DNA of 64,000 bases from Paractinoplanes polyasparticus (lineage in GTDB: Bacteria > Actinomycetota > Actinomycetes > Mycobacteriales > Micromonosporaceae), in the NCBI RefSeq assembly GCF_019710575.1, contig NZ_JAHWFK010000009.1:1-64000 (forward strand). The letters run 5' to 3'. The position numbers and the translations under genes were made by a program. Position 1 is the stretch's first letter. Each line of letters begins with the position of its first letter. Positions 23,433-31,697 of the stretch are shown piece after piece. The notes under the pieces are model-generated. The model had not been told where the DNA came from, searched no databases, and saw only the letters and a program-made list of their open reading frames with translations.

Positions 23433-24163
23433 AGTCCCGATTCCTTGGTGCGGACCATGATGCGGCGGCACTCCTCGCAGCGGACGACGTCGTCGGGCTC
23501 GGCCGCCTTCACCCGGGCCAGGTCGGCGCCGTAGAGCTCGATGCGGCAGCCACCGCAGCGGCCGGACTGGAACAGCGCGGCGCCCAGGCCCGACTCGAGC
23601 CGGATCTTGTCGTACAGCCCGACCAGGTCGGCCGGCAGGTCGGCGGCCAGCGGGCCGCGCGACGACGTCTTGAACTCCTGCTCCTTGGTGATGTCGGCCA
23701 GCGCCTCGTCCCGCCGCCGCTCGGCCGCCTGGCGCCGCTCGTTCGCCGCGTTCAGCCGGCCCTGCACCTCGGACAGCGCCGCGTCGGCGGTCTCCCGCTG
23801 CTCCATCAGCTCGAGCTCGGCGTCCTCGAGTTCGCCCTGCCGGCGGTTGAGCGTGGCCAGCTCGTGCTGCAAGCCCTCGATCTCGCGCAGCGCGCCGCCG
23901 GCGTCGAGCCGCTTCTGGTCGCGGTCCTTGCGGGCCCGCACCTGCTCGATGTCCTTCTCGAAGCGGCTGATGTCGCGGTCGAGGTCGTCCACCGTGACCT
24001 GGGCCCGCACCCGCTCGTCCTCGAGCGCGGCGAGCTCCCGCTGCACGGCTTCGATCTCGGCCAGCTCGGGCAGCGACTTGCGGCGGTGGGCGAGCTGAGC
24101 GAGGGCGGTGTCGACCGCTTGCAGGTCGAGCAAGCGGCGCTGGGCATCCGGCGAGGCCTTCAC
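23429..24163 (-). CDS. Zinc-ribbon coiled-coil protein (Rv2229c type)
   Basis: A 244-residue protein. Most of it (residues about 20-170) is one long coiled coil (VQRELAALEDERVRAQVTVDDLDRDISRFEKDIEQ ...), and the C-terminus has CGGCRIEL and CEECRRIM, a four-cysteine zinc ribbon. This is the conserved actinobacterial family (CT398-like) encoded between Nif3 and RNase H. It is thought to act in RNA or surface-related processes, but its role is unproven. Start and stop overlap both neighbours by ATGA, so the three genes form a tightly coupled operon. Confidence 0.92.
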   Translation of the reverse strand: MKASPDAQRRLLDLQAVDTALAQLAHRRKSLPELAEIEAVQRELAALEDERVRAQVTVDDLDRDISRFEKDIEQVRARKDRDQKRLDAGGALREIEGLQHELATLNRRQGELEDAELELMEQRETADAALSEVQGRLNAANERRQAAERRRDEALADITKEQEFKTSSRGPLAADLPADLVGLYDKIRLESGLGAALFQSGRCGGCRIELYGADLARVKAAEPDDVVRCEECRRIMVRTKESGL

Positions 24164-25017
24164 AGCAGGGGCTCCTTCTTTTCGGGAATGTCCCTGGCGT
24201 GCACGGTCCAGGGGTCGGTGTCCACATCAGACACGATGATCTCGGCGCCGGACTCCGCGCGCAGCCAGGCCGCGACGTCGTCGAGCCACGGGCGCTCGGT
24301 GGCCCAGTGTGCGACGTCGAGCAGCGCGGGCCCGTCCTCGGCGAGGTGCTCGCTGGCGGGGTGGTGGCGAAGATCGGCGCAGAGGTACGCGTCGACGCCG
24401 GCCCGAGCCGCGTCGGCCAGGAACGAGTCGCCCGCGCCCCCGCAGACGGCGACCGTGTGCAGCACGCGCGACGGGTCGCCGGCGGCCCGGATCCCGCCCG
24501 CAGTGGTGGGCAGCCGCATCGCCGCGAACCCGGTGAACTCGGCCAGGTCCATCGGCTCGGACAGGTCGCCGATGCGCCCGATGCCGCGGCCCTCACCGGC
24601 GGCGGCGCCCGTGGCCGGCACCAGGGGGCGCAGGTCACGCAGGCCGAGCCGGGCCGCGAGCGCGTCGGACACGCCCGGCCGGGCCACGTCGGCGTTGGTG
24701 TGCGCGCAGTAGAGCGCGACGTCCTGGCGGATCAGCCGGTGGATGATCCGGCCCTTGTACGTGTCGGGCGCGATCGACGAGACCGGCTTCAGCAGCAAAG
24801 GGTGGTGGGCGACGATCAGGTCGGCCCGCTCGGACAGCGCCTGATCGACCGTCTCGGGCACACAGTCGACGACGCACAGGATCCGCCGGACGGGATGCTC
24901 GAAGTCGCCGAGCACCAGTCCGACCCTGTCCCACGACTCGGCCCAGTCACGGGGATAGCGCCGGTCGAGGGCGCTGACCACGTCGAGGACGGTGGGGGCG
25001 GCGGCGGTGTCGGTCAC
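24160..25017 (-). CDS. Nif3-like dinuclear metal centre protein (Rv2230c type)
   Basis: A 285-residue cytosolic protein. TVLDVVSALDRRYPRDWAESWDRVGLVLGD is the family start; the metal ligands are visible in DLIVAHHPLLLKP (HH), YCAHTNADVA (HTxxD) and late in DVAHWATERPWLDD. These residues hold two metal ions in a ring-shaped hexamer. The biological role is still unclear (GTP cyclohydrolase-like activity was proposed for relatives). GTG 25015-25017 is chosen where the family starts; the frame is open further upstream but inside the flavoprotein gene. Stop overlaps the zinc-ribbon start. Confidence 0.9.
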   Translation of the reverse strand: MTDTAAAPTVLDVVSALDRRYPRDWAESWDRVGLVLGDFEHPVRRILCVVDCVPETVDQALSERADLIVAHHPLLLKPVSSIAPDTYKGRIIHRLIRQDVALYCAHTNADVARPGVSDALAARLGLRDLRPLVPATGAAAGEGRGIGRIGDLSEPMDLAEFTGFAAMRLPTTAGGIRAAGDPSRVLHTVAVCGGAGDSFLADAARAGVDAYLCADLRHHPASEHLAEDGPALLDVAHWATERPWLDDVAAWLRAESGAEIIVSDVDTDPWTVHARDIPEKKEPLL

Positions 25018-25064
25018 GGCCGCCAACTCTATCGGGCCGCTCCGGCGGAATCGGCAGGACAGTC

Positions 25065-25652
25065 CTACGCCGGTTCGGCCCGGCTGCTGCTGCTCATGCT
25101 CACCGGGCTGCTGACCGCTTGGAGGGCACGCCGCCAGGGGAACTGGCCCCGGAAACGCTCGGTTTGCCCCGGTCCGCCGAGCCGGCAGACGTCCTCGCCG
25201 TACAGAACGTGCACGCCCCAGTCGCGCAGCCGGGCCAGGCTCTCGTGCAGCGCCGGGTGCAGGGCCATGACCTTGTTCGTGTACGGGACCACGGCCGTGG
25301 GCACGCCGTAGCCGTAGCCCTCGATCAGCAGGCCGAGCACCAGGGTGTCGGTGATCCCGGCGGCCCATTTGTTGACGGTGTTGACCGTGGCGGGCGCGAC
25401 GATCATCGCGTCGGCCGGCGGCAGCACGTCGGGGTCACCGGGGCTCTTGTAGTAGGTGCGTACCGGATGACCGGTCTGTGCCTGAAGTGCCGCCACGTCG
25501 ACGAACTTGCGCCCGTCGGGAGTCGTGATCACGCACACCTCCCAGCCTTCCTGCTGGGCCAGGCCGACCAGTATGCCGACGTCGCGGGCCATGGGCGAAC
25601 CGCAGACCAGGACGTACAGCACACCACCGGGCGCGGCGTTACCGATCGTCAC
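25065..25652 (-). CDS. Flavoprotein (Dfp/HFCD family)
   Basis: A 195-residue protein of the homo-oligomeric flavin-containing Cys decarboxylase fold. The start GVLYVLVCGSPMARDVGILVGLAQQEGWEVCVITTP is an FMN-binding Rossmann-like strand, PPADAMIVAPATVNTVNKWAAGITDTLVLGLL is the conserved PxxxNTxxKxAxGIxD block, and VVPYTNKVMALHPALHESL is the substrate-side motif (here PYTNK). Members include PPC decarboxylase and epidermin-type peptide decarboxylases. The C-terminus after residue 165 (VSSPVSMSSSSRAEPA) is unusual. The XRE/TPR regulator lies just upstream (10-base gap), so the two are an operon. Confidence 0.85.
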   Translation of the reverse strand: MTIGNAAPGGVLYVLVCGSPMARDVGILVGLAQQEGWEVCVITTPDGRKFVDVAALQAQTGHPVRTYYKSPGDPDVLPPADAMIVAPATVNTVNKWAAGITDTLVLGLLIEGYGYGVPTAVVPYTNKVMALHPALHESLARLRDWGVHVLYGEDVCRLGGPGQTERFRGQFPWRRALQAVSSPVSMSSSSRAEPA

Positions 25653-25661
25653 GAACCCACC

Positions 25662-26891
25662 TCATACACCGACTCCCATCTGCTCGGCCAGCTCCGCTAT
25701 CGGAGCCGGCGGAGTGCCCCGCGTCCGGCGGAGCACGTCGGAAAGCACCTCGTGCGCGAGCGGGCGGCAGCGGATCTCGGACGGGGCGAGCCGGTCGCCC
25801 TCGAGCAGCATCTCGCTGGCCTTCTCGATGTTGCCGATCTGCGTGTAGCCGCGGGCGATGTCCAGGAAGTGGTGCGCCCGGCGTTCCGGCAGCAACGCGT
25901 TGAAGCCGACGACATCGATCTTCTCGTGCGTGTCGACCGCGGCCCGGCCGTCGCCCAGTTCGACCGCGGCCGCGCAGCGGTGCAGCTGGACGTTGGTGGG
26001 ACCGAAGCTGGTCCAATAGTGGTTGAAGTCGCCACCCAGTTCGAGCGACGCCTGCTCGGCGCCGCAGAGCAGGTCGCGCACGGTCGCGCTGTCGCCGATG
26101 CGTGCCGCCGCCATCGCGCCGTTGAGCAGCAACATGCCGTACACCGACAGGCGCTCCCCCTTGTGCGCCGGCTCGTACGCGGGCGCCAGCCGGTTCGCGA
26201 TGTTGACGTTGACCTCGAGCGCGGGACGGACCCGGCCGAGCGCCAGCAGCGCGCTGCCGACCCGGAAGCTGGCCAGACCGGCCAGCAACTGGTCGCCGGC
26301 CCGCTGCGAGACGGCGATCGAGCGGTCGGCCGCCAGCCACGACAGCTCGTGCTCGCCGACCTTGCGCAGCGCGGACGACGCGATCTGGTAAACCTGGCCC
26401 AGCAGGTGGGCCGCGTCCTTGGCCTCGGCGCCGGTCGCGTACGCGCTGTCGGCCGCCTGGGCGTCCCGCAGCAGCTTGGGCAGCATGCGGGCCAGCACCC
26501 CGTACTTGGCGTGCTGATAGGTCAGCCAGGCGTGGCTGACCGCCTTGTGCATCTCGGCCAGCGGCGGCGAATGTGGCACCGCTCGGAAAAACGCGCTCAT
26601 CTGGTCATAACGCTCCAGAGCGGCGCGAATCTCCTCAACTTCGACCTGGTCGATGCAGTTCTGGGTCTCCGGCCGGCGTTCCACATCCTTGCCCAGCAAC
26701 AGCTGGACATCGACCTGAAGCACGTCGGCGATCTCGTAGACGACTGAGAACTTGTCGAGCCGGCGGACTCCCCGCTCCACCTTGTCGACCCAGCTCTTGG
26801 ACTTTCCCAGCCGGTCCGCGAAGACCTGCTGGGACATCTTGCGTCGGCCGCGCCAATAGGCGACGCGGCGGCCGATCGGCAGCTCGTCCAC
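25662..26891 (-). CDS. XRE regulator with TPR-like sensor domain
   Basis: A 409-residue regulator. IGRRVAYWRGRRKMSQQVFADRLGKSKSWVDKVERGVRRLDKF (residues about 6-48) is a lambda-Cro-type helix-turn-helix, and the remaining 340 residues are helical repeats (TPR-like; ADSAYATGAEAKDAAHLLGQVYQIAS, DQLLAGLASFRVGSALLALG, GRAAVDTHEKIDVVGFNALLP). This architecture is common in actinobacterial regulators that sense peptides or small ligands. GTG 26891 has a GGGGGAGG site. A perfect palindrome at 26965-26981 lies 74 bases upstream, probably its own operator. It precedes and likely controls the flavoprotein gene. Confidence 0.88.
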   Translation of the reverse strand: MDELPIGRRVAYWRGRRKMSQQVFADRLGKSKSWVDKVERGVRRLDKFSVVYEIADVLQVDVQLLLGKDVERRPETQNCIDQVEVEEIRAALERYDQMSAFFRAVPHSPPLAEMHKAVSHAWLTYQHAKYGVLARMLPKLLRDAQAADSAYATGAEAKDAAHLLGQVYQIASSALRKVGEHELSWLAADRSIAVSQRAGDQLLAGLASFRVGSALLALGRVRPALEVNVNIANRLAPAYEPAHKGERLSVYGMLLLNGAMAAARIGDSATVRDLLCGAEQASLELGGDFNHYWTSFGPTNVQLHRCAAAVELGDGRAAVDTHEKIDVVGFNALLPERRAHHFLDIARGYTQIGNIEKASEMLLEGDRLAPSEIRCRPLAHEVLSDVLRRTRGTPPAPIAELAEQMGVGV

Positions 26892-26964
26892 GGTGCCTCC
26901 CCCGACTCGCCGGCGACCCCCGCCGGCAAGCCCTTGTGTCAACTCGCAGTCTGAACCCGCCACG

Positions 26965-26981
26965 TGTGCGAACGTCGCACA
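26965..26981. promoter_or_regulatory. 17-base palindrome upstream of the XRE/TPR gene
   Basis: TGTGCGAACGTCGCACA has perfect 7-base arms around ACG, 74 bases upstream of the regulator start. It is the only clear symmetrical element in the 387 bases between this gene and the next (26892-27278); otherwise the stretch holds no gene. Confidence 0.6.
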
Positions 26982-27278
26982 GCGTGTGTGATCGCCTGCT
27001 AACCGATGCTCTTAGTTTTCCCCGCAACTTGCAAAGGGTGGATCTGCCGAAATCAACGAGGTGTGTCGCGCTTGGATACGGCGTCTCCGGCTGATATGGC
27101 GGCGGACCACCTGGATCGGGATTCATCGAGCCGTGCAGTGGACAGCGCATCGACCGTTCGTACCGCCGGCGATGATTGATCGTCGGCGTCCGCGCCGGGG
27201 CGGATGACATAGTCGCCGCATAGTAGATCCGCATGTCGAGTGACACCGTAATGTGCCGGAGGGTGACGGTCGAGTCAC

Positions 27279-27869
27279 TCAGACGGATGAATCCCGCTTG
27301 GGCCGGGCCCGGACGTGGATGCGGGCGCCCTGACTGTCGAAGATCGACAGGAACTCGACCGCCTTGCCCTCGGCGCTGCCGAACCAGTGCGGCACCCGGG
27401 TGTCGAACTCGGCCGCCTCGCCCGCCGGCAGCACCAGGTCGTGCTGGCCGAGGACCAGGCGCAGGCGGCCGCTCATCACGTAGAGCCACTCGTAGCCCTC
27501 GTGCGACTTGGGATCGGGCTCCTGCCGCTGCCCGGCCTCGATGATGTGCTTGAACGCCTGCGGACCGCCCGGATTGCGGGTCAGCGGCAGGATCGTCTGG
27601 CCGAACCGCTGGATCGGACGGGCGTACACGCGGGGGTCGCCGGTCGGTGGCGCGCCGACCAGCTCGTCGAGCGGCACCCGATAGGCCCGGGCCAGCGGCA
27701 GCAGCAGTTCGAGGGTGGCCTTGCGCTGCCCCGACTCGAGCCGTGACAGCGTGCTCACCGAGATGCCGGTGGTGTCGGCCAGCGCCGTCAGCGTGATGCC
27801 GGCGTCGCGTCGCAGGGCTCGCAGCCTCGGCCCGACCTCCCGCAGAACATCCTCGTTATTTGCCGTCAT
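27279..27869 (-). CDS. XRE regulator with cupin sensor domain
   Basis: A 196-residue regulator. VGPRLRALRRDAGITLTALADTTGISVSTLSRLESGQRKATLELLLPLARAYRVPLDELV (residues about 10-70) is a Cro-type helix-turn-helix; residues about 95-190 form a cupin barrel (HEGYEWLYVMSGRLRLVLGQHDLVLPAGEAAEFDTRVPHWFGSAEG) with conserved metal-binding-like GxGxExxxxxxG and PxxxxH elements partly kept. Such regulators bind an effector in the cupin. It is divergent from the TrxR-like gene across 47 bases that hold an 18-base palindrome, so it probably represses both. Confidence 0.9.
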   Translation of the reverse strand: MTANNEDVLREVGPRLRALRRDAGITLTALADTTGISVSTLSRLESGQRKATLELLLPLARAYRVPLDELVGAPPTGDPRVYARPIQRFGQTILPLTRNPGGPQAFKHIIEAGQRQEPDPKSHEGYEWLYVMSGRLRLVLGQHDLVLPAGEAAEFDTRVPHWFGSAEGKAVEFLSIFDSQGARIHVRARPKRDSSV

Positions 27870-27879
27870 GGCAAAGAAG

Positions 27880-27897
27880 TTTCCCGTATCCGGGAAA
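27880..27897. promoter_or_regulatory. Operator palindrome between the cupin regulator and the TrxR-like gene
   Basis: TTTCCCGTATCCGGGAAA pairs at eight of nine positions. It is centred 19 bases from the regulator start and 28 from the TrxR-like start in a 47-base gap, so one bound dimer could block both promoters. Confidence 0.7.
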
Positions 27898-27916
27898 GTC
27901 TGGCCACCATGGGGAC

Positions 27917-28753
27917 ATGACCTACGACGTGATTGTTATCGGGGGCGGACCGGCCGGGCTCAGCGGCGCGGTGGCCCTGGGACGAGCGTTGCGCTCGGTG
28001 CTGGTGATCGACTCCGGCCAGGGCCGGAACGCCCCGGCCGAGGGCATCCACAACTTCCTGACCCGCGACGGGATGAGCCCGGCGGAGTTCCGCGCGGCCG
28101 GCCGGGCCGAGGTGGAGAAGTACGGCGGACGGGTGATCGACGGGGAGGTGGTCTCGGCCGTGCCCGGCTTCGAGGTCGCCCTGGCCGACGGCTCGGTCCA
28201 CCGGGCGCGGCGGCTGCTCGTGACGGCCGGAGTCGTCGACCTGCTCCCGGACGTGCCCGGACTGGCCGAGGGCTGGGGCTCGACCGTGCTGCACTGCCCC
28301 TACTGCCACGGCTACGAGGTGCGCGGCAAGGCGATCGGCGTGATCGGGACGCCGGGCGAGGAGCAGACCGACCACAAGATGCGGCTGTGGAGCCAGTGGA
28401 GCCCGGACGTGCGCCTGCTGGAACTGGACAGGATCGCCGCGGTCGAGCCCGGCGGCGTCCGGATGACCGACGGCAGCCTGGTGGCGCGGGACTACCTGGT
28501 GGTCACCACCCGGATCGAGGCCCGCGCCGGGTTTCTCGGCACGCTCGGGCTCGAGGCGGTCGAACACCCGATGGGCATCGGCACCTACGTGCCCGCGACC
28601 GACCCGACCGGACGCACCGCGGTCGACGGCGTCTGGGTGGCCGGCAACGTCGCCGATCCGATGGCCCAGGTGATCAGCGCGGCCGCCGCCGGACTGACCG
28701 CGGGCGCGATGATCAATGCTGACCTGTTGCCGCCAGCTCCCGATAAGCCGTGA
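27917..28753 (+). CDS. Thioredoxin-reductase-like FAD protein, shortened
   Basis: A 278-residue flavoprotein. YDVIVIGGGPAGLSGAVALGRAL is the FAD-binding start; HCPYCHGYEVRG holds the redox CxxC (Cys127 and Cys130); DGVWVAGNVADPMAQVISAAAAGLTAGAMI is the second FAD block. This is the low-molecular-weight NAD(P)/FAD-dependent oxidoreductase group of actinobacteria. Between WSPDVRLL and IAAVEPGGVRM near residue 168 about 30 residues are missing relative to relatives of roughly 305 residues, removing part of the NADPH-binding domain, so nucleotide use may be altered. It is divergent from the cupin regulator and probably controlled by it. Confidence 0.85.
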   Translation: MTYDVIVIGGGPAGLSGAVALGRALRSVLVIDSGQGRNAPAEGIHNFLTRDGMSPAEFRAAGRAEVEKYGGRVIDGEVVSAVPGFEVALADGSVHRARRLLVTAGVVDLLPDVPGLAEGWGSTVLHCPYCHGYEVRGKAIGVIGTPGEEQTDHKMRLWSQWSPDVRLLELDRIAAVEPGGVRMTDGSLVARDYLVVTTRIEARAGFLGTLGLEAVEHPMGIGTYVPATDPTGRTAVDGVWVAGNVADPMAQVISAAAAGLTAGAMINADLLPPAPDKP

Positions 28754-29573
28754 TCACCGCGGCCGTGCGGTCGGCCAGCTCCGGTCCGGCCCCGTCCACC
28801 GGCGCCGGGTGCTGGTCGGCCAGGCCGGACAGCACCAGCTCGGCCTGCCGGGCGGTCTCGCCGATCTCGCGCTCGCGCAGGAAGGCCTCGCCGGCCAGCG
28901 CCGTCCGGTCGAGGCTGCGCAGGATGCGGTTGGCCTGCCCGCCGGTCTCGCGCCACAGCTGGTCGGCGCGCTCCCGCTGGGCGGCCAGGGCCAAGACGGC
29001 CGGGCTGTCGGCGGGGACGTCCTGATCCCGTACGCCGGCGATCTCCGCCCGCAGCCGGCGGAGCTCCTGCCGGCGTACGAGCAGACCGCCCAGCTCGTCG
29101 AGGGCGCCGGTCAGGGAGCGGTCGGCCAGCTCGGGATCGATCATGCCGGGCAGGCCGGGCCAGGTGCGGCGGATGCGGCGGGAGACGCCGACGGCCCGGC
29201 GGAAGACGGCCCGCTCCTGCTCGGCCCGCAGGACGTGGACGCCCTCGCCGGCCGGGATCTCGAACGAGGCCGCGTGCGCGGCGCGGTACTGGCGCTGCCA
29301 GACCGCGGCGACGGCGGCCAGCGAGGCGGCCAAGGGCAGCCACCAGGGCACGCCCACGGCGTAGAGAACAGCGGAAACGGAGATCAGCGCGAGGCTCAGG
29401 CGGGACGCGGAGGCCACCCGGGCCGCCCGGTCGGCGCCGCTCGGGTCGAGGGGGACGACCTCGGTCATCGAACCGGCGCTGTGCCGGACGGCACGACCGG
29501 TGCGCAGCCTCAGGGCGTACGGGGAAATGACGGTCTTCTCGGCATCCATGCCGATGTGCAGTTCCGCCGGCAT
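28713..29573 (-). CDS. Hypothetical membrane protein with charged C-terminal helices
   Basis: A 286-residue protein. MPAELHIGMDAEKTVISPYALRLRTG begins a short cytosolic part; two adjacent hydrophobic segments follow (LSLALISVSAVLYAVGVPWWLPLAASLAAVAAVW, residues about 60-95). The rest is charged and helical (RQELRRLRAEIAGVRDQD ... AQRERADQLWRETGGQANRI), predicting a long cytosolic coiled coil. I do not recognise the family. ATG 29573 has GGAGGG in front. It converges with the TrxR-like gene, 41 bases of overlap. Confidence 0.7.
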   Translation of the reverse strand: MPAELHIGMDAEKTVISPYALRLRTGRAVRHSAGSMTEVVPLDPSGADRAARVASASRLSLALISVSAVLYAVGVPWWLPLAASLAAVAAVWQRQYRAAHAASFEIPAGEGVHVLRAEQERAVFRRAVGVSRRIRRTWPGLPGMIDPELADRSLTGALDELGGLLVRRQELRRLRAEIAGVRDQDVPADSPAVLALAAQRERADQLWRETGGQANRILRSLDRTALAGEAFLREREIGETARQAELVLSGLADQHPAPVDGAGPELADRTAAVITAYRELAATGQH

Positions 29574-29796
29574 GCGCCCTCCGCCTTCCGAGATTGCTGT
29601 GGTCGCAGGGCGGGCCCGATCGCCGGGGGGATGCCGACCGGGGCCCGCCCACCGGCGGGACATCCCGCCGGCACTCTCAGCAATCGGTGATCGGGCGGGC
29701 TGGTTGAGAATCCGCTCGGGTGCGAACCGGGTGCCCGTTCCGCGGCGCCGGCTGCCCGGGCCGGTCCGCCGATGGAAGTCGGGGTAGCCTCGCGGC

Positions 29797-30306
29797 GTGG
29801 ATGCGGTCGACCTGGTGCTGCGCAAGTTCGACGGGCGGCCGCACCGCCAGGTGACGGGCCGCCTGCTCGGCGAGGACGCGTACGGCACCTGGCTGGGCAC
29901 TCCGCGCGGCACCGTCGTGACCTATCACTACGGCGCCCGCCCCGTCGGGCGCACCAAGGTCTCGGCCGTGCGGCTGCTGCCCGCCGAGAAGTGGTGGATG
30001 GCGATGTTCCTGGCCGAACCGGCCAAGCGGGAGATCTACTGCGACGTGATCACCCCGCTCCGGTGGACCGGCCCGGCCGAGATCACCGTGGTCGACCTCG
30101 ACATCGACCTCGTGCGCTACCGCGATCACCGGGTCGAGGTGGAGGACGAGGACGAGTTCGAGCAACACCGCCTCGAGATGGGCTACCCGCCCGAGATCGT
30201 CGAGGGGTCGCTGAGCGGCGCGGCCGCGTTGCGCGAGGCACTCGTCCGCGACGACGAGCCGTTCGCCTCGCACTACCGCAGCTGGCTGACCCGGGTGGAC
30301 GGGTGA
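29797..30306 (+). CDS. DUF402 protein (nucleoside phosphatase-like)
   Basis: A 169-residue cytosolic protein beginning with GTG (VDAVDLVLRKFDGRPHRQVTGRLLGED). The blocks WWMAMFLAEPAKREIYCDVITPLRW, VVDLDIDLVRYRDHRVEVEDEDEFEQH carry the clustered Asp and Glu residues of the DUF402 family, related to FomD and nucleoside tri-/diphosphatases that bind metal through acidic residues. The substrate is unknown. Its stop overlaps the next gene start (GTGA), so the two are coupled. Confidence 0.82.
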   Translation: MDAVDLVLRKFDGRPHRQVTGRLLGEDAYGTWLGTPRGTVVTYHYGARPVGRTKVSAVRLLPAEKWWMAMFLAEPAKREIYCDVITPLRWTGPAEITVVDLDIDLVRYRDHRVEVEDEDEFEQHRLEMGYPPEIVEGSLSGAAALREALVRDDEPFASHYRSWLTRVDG

Positions 30307-30935
30307 CGGACCCCGTACGGGCGGCGATCGCCGAGGAGCGGCGCCGGATGGCCGACCTGGTCGACTCGCTGAGCCCGGCCCAGCTCGAGACGCCCAGCCT
30401 GTGCGGCGCCTGGACCGTCCGGCAGGTCGCCGGGCACCTGGTGGCCGCGGTCGAGACGCCCCGCGGGGCGATGTTCTCGGCGATGCTCCGCAGCGGATTC
30501 CGGCTGCACCGGGCCAACGCACTGCTCGCCGTCGAGGTGGCCGCGCAGCCGCCGGCCGTGCTGGCCGACACTCTGCGCCGCCGGGCGCACGACGACTTCC
30601 GGCCGCCGATCGTGGGCTATCCGGGCCAGCTCACCGACCTGCAGGTGCACGGGCAGGACATGCGCCGGCCGCTCGGGCTGCCGCACGGACTCACGCTCGA
30701 CCACGTCCGGATGTCGCTGGACTTCCTGACCGGCGGGCGGGCAACCGGTTTCACCCCGCGCCGCCGACCGGCCGGGCTGCGCCTCGAGGCCACCGACCTG
30801 GACTGGGCGTACGGGGCGGGCGCGCTGGTCAGCGGGCCGGCCGAGGCCCTCATGATGGCGCTCACGGGACGCGCCCAGGTGCTCGGCGAGATCGACGGTC
30901 CGGGCGTCCGCGTGCTGGCCGCCCGGATCACCTGA
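30303..30935 (+). CDS. Maleylpyruvate isomerase family mycothiol-dependent enzyme
   Basis: A 210-residue protein starting GTG 30303. The DinB-like four-helix fold is shown by SLCGAWTVRQVAGHLVAAVET near residues 35-55 and TDLQVHGQDMRRPLGLPHGL near residue 110; the histidines in these blocks (GHL and VHGQD) are the metal ligands of the MDMPI_N group. Members use mycothiol as cofactor, the low-molecular-weight thiol of actinobacteria. The substrate of this member is unknown. It follows the DUF402 gene with a 4-base overlap. Confidence 0.85.
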   Translation: MTDPVRAAIAEERRRMADLVDSLSPAQLETPSLCGAWTVRQVAGHLVAAVETPRGAMFSAMLRSGFRLHRANALLAVEVAAQPPAVLADTLRRRAHDDFRPPIVGYPGQLTDLQVHGQDMRRPLGLPHGLTLDHVRMSLDFLTGGRATGFTPRRRPAGLRLEATDLDWAYGAGALVSGPAEALMMALTGRAQVLGEIDGPGVRVLAARIT

Positions 30936-30991
30936 GGCCGCCCGCCCGCCACCGCCGAAAACTGTCGGAGGGTAGCCCTAATGTCACCGCC

Positions 30992-31534
30992 ATGAATGAC
31001 ACCGCCCTCCAGTCATCCCCCATCACCCTCGACCGGCGGCTCGTGCTCGGCGAGCTCGACTATCAGGTCACCGCCTTCCCCACCGACGACCACCGCATCG
31101 ACCTCTGCATCGTGAGCAGCGACGGCGACGGTCACGTGGTCAGCGAGATCAGCGGCGGCATCTCCCCGGCCGACCTGCCCACGCTCACCGACGTCCTCAC
31201 CTCGACCCTGGCCGGCCTGATCGCGATGACCCAGCCGCCACCGTCGCCGGTCCCCTCGGGCCCCCCGCCCGACCGGCGCGACCGCCACCCCAACCAGGGC
31301 GCCCGCTGGACCACGGCCGACGACGAACGCCTGATCGCCCGCCATCGGGCGGGCGCCCGCCCGCGCGAGCTGATGGCCGAGTTCGGGCGCAGCGACGGCG
31401 GCATCCGGGCCCGGCTGGAAATCCTCGGCGAGCTGCCACCCAGCGGTCGCCGGCGGTTCGCCGGCGAATCCCCCGCCGGTGGCCCGCCCGCCGGTGCGGG
31501 CTCCGCCGCCGCCTCAACCGAGTCCGCCGGCTGA
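30992..31534 (+). CDS. Hypothetical protein with a Myb/SANT-like DNA-binding motif
   Basis: A 180-residue protein. Residues about 10-75 are a beta-rich part of unknown fold (LVLGELDYQVTAFPTDDHRIDLCIVSSDGDGHVVSEISGG). Residues about 105-148 read RWTTADDERLIARHRAGARPRELMAEFGRSDGGIRARLEILG, a helix-turn-helix of the SANT/Myb type often found in small actinobacterial regulators. The C-terminus is a low-complexity Pro/Gly/Ala tail. ATG 30992 is chosen because the region just upstream is unlike coding DNA. The strong hairpin at 31539-31577 follows immediately. Confidence 0.7.
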   Translation: MNDTALQSSPITLDRRLVLGELDYQVTAFPTDDHRIDLCIVSSDGDGHVVSEISGGISPADLPTLTDVLTSTLAGLIAMTQPPPSPVPSGPPPDRRDRHPNQGARWTTADDERLIARHRAGARPRELMAEFGRSDGGIRARLEILGELPPSGRRRFAGESPAGGPPAGAGSAAASTESAG

Positions 31535-31538
31535 CAGT

Positions 31539-31577
31539 CGGTGGGGCCGGGCCCGGCGCACGGGCCCGGCCCCACCG
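31539..31577 (+). terminator. Strong 16-base-pair hairpin after the SANT-like gene
   Basis: CGGTGGGGCCGGGCCC at 31539-31554 pairs perfectly with the arm at 31562-31577, with a 7-base loop. It begins five bases after the stop. It could stop transcription from either side, since the metalloprotease gene ends about 120 bases further on. Confidence 0.8.
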
Positions 31578-31697
31578 ATGCCACCACCTCCGGGGCTGCC
31601 GCCGGCCAACGGCCGTCCCCCGCTGGTGACGCGCCGGCGCGGTCGGCCGGTCCCGGGCGGGCGTGTGCCCGCGACCGGCCGCCGCTCCGGCGCCGTC

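Noticed and set aside
29608..29671. Two hairpins upstream of the divergent 28713-29573 and 29797-30306 genes
   Set aside because: Stems (GGGCGGGCCC pair and CCGGCGGGA pair) are good but no gene ends there, so they are not terminators; a regulatory role is possible but unsupported.
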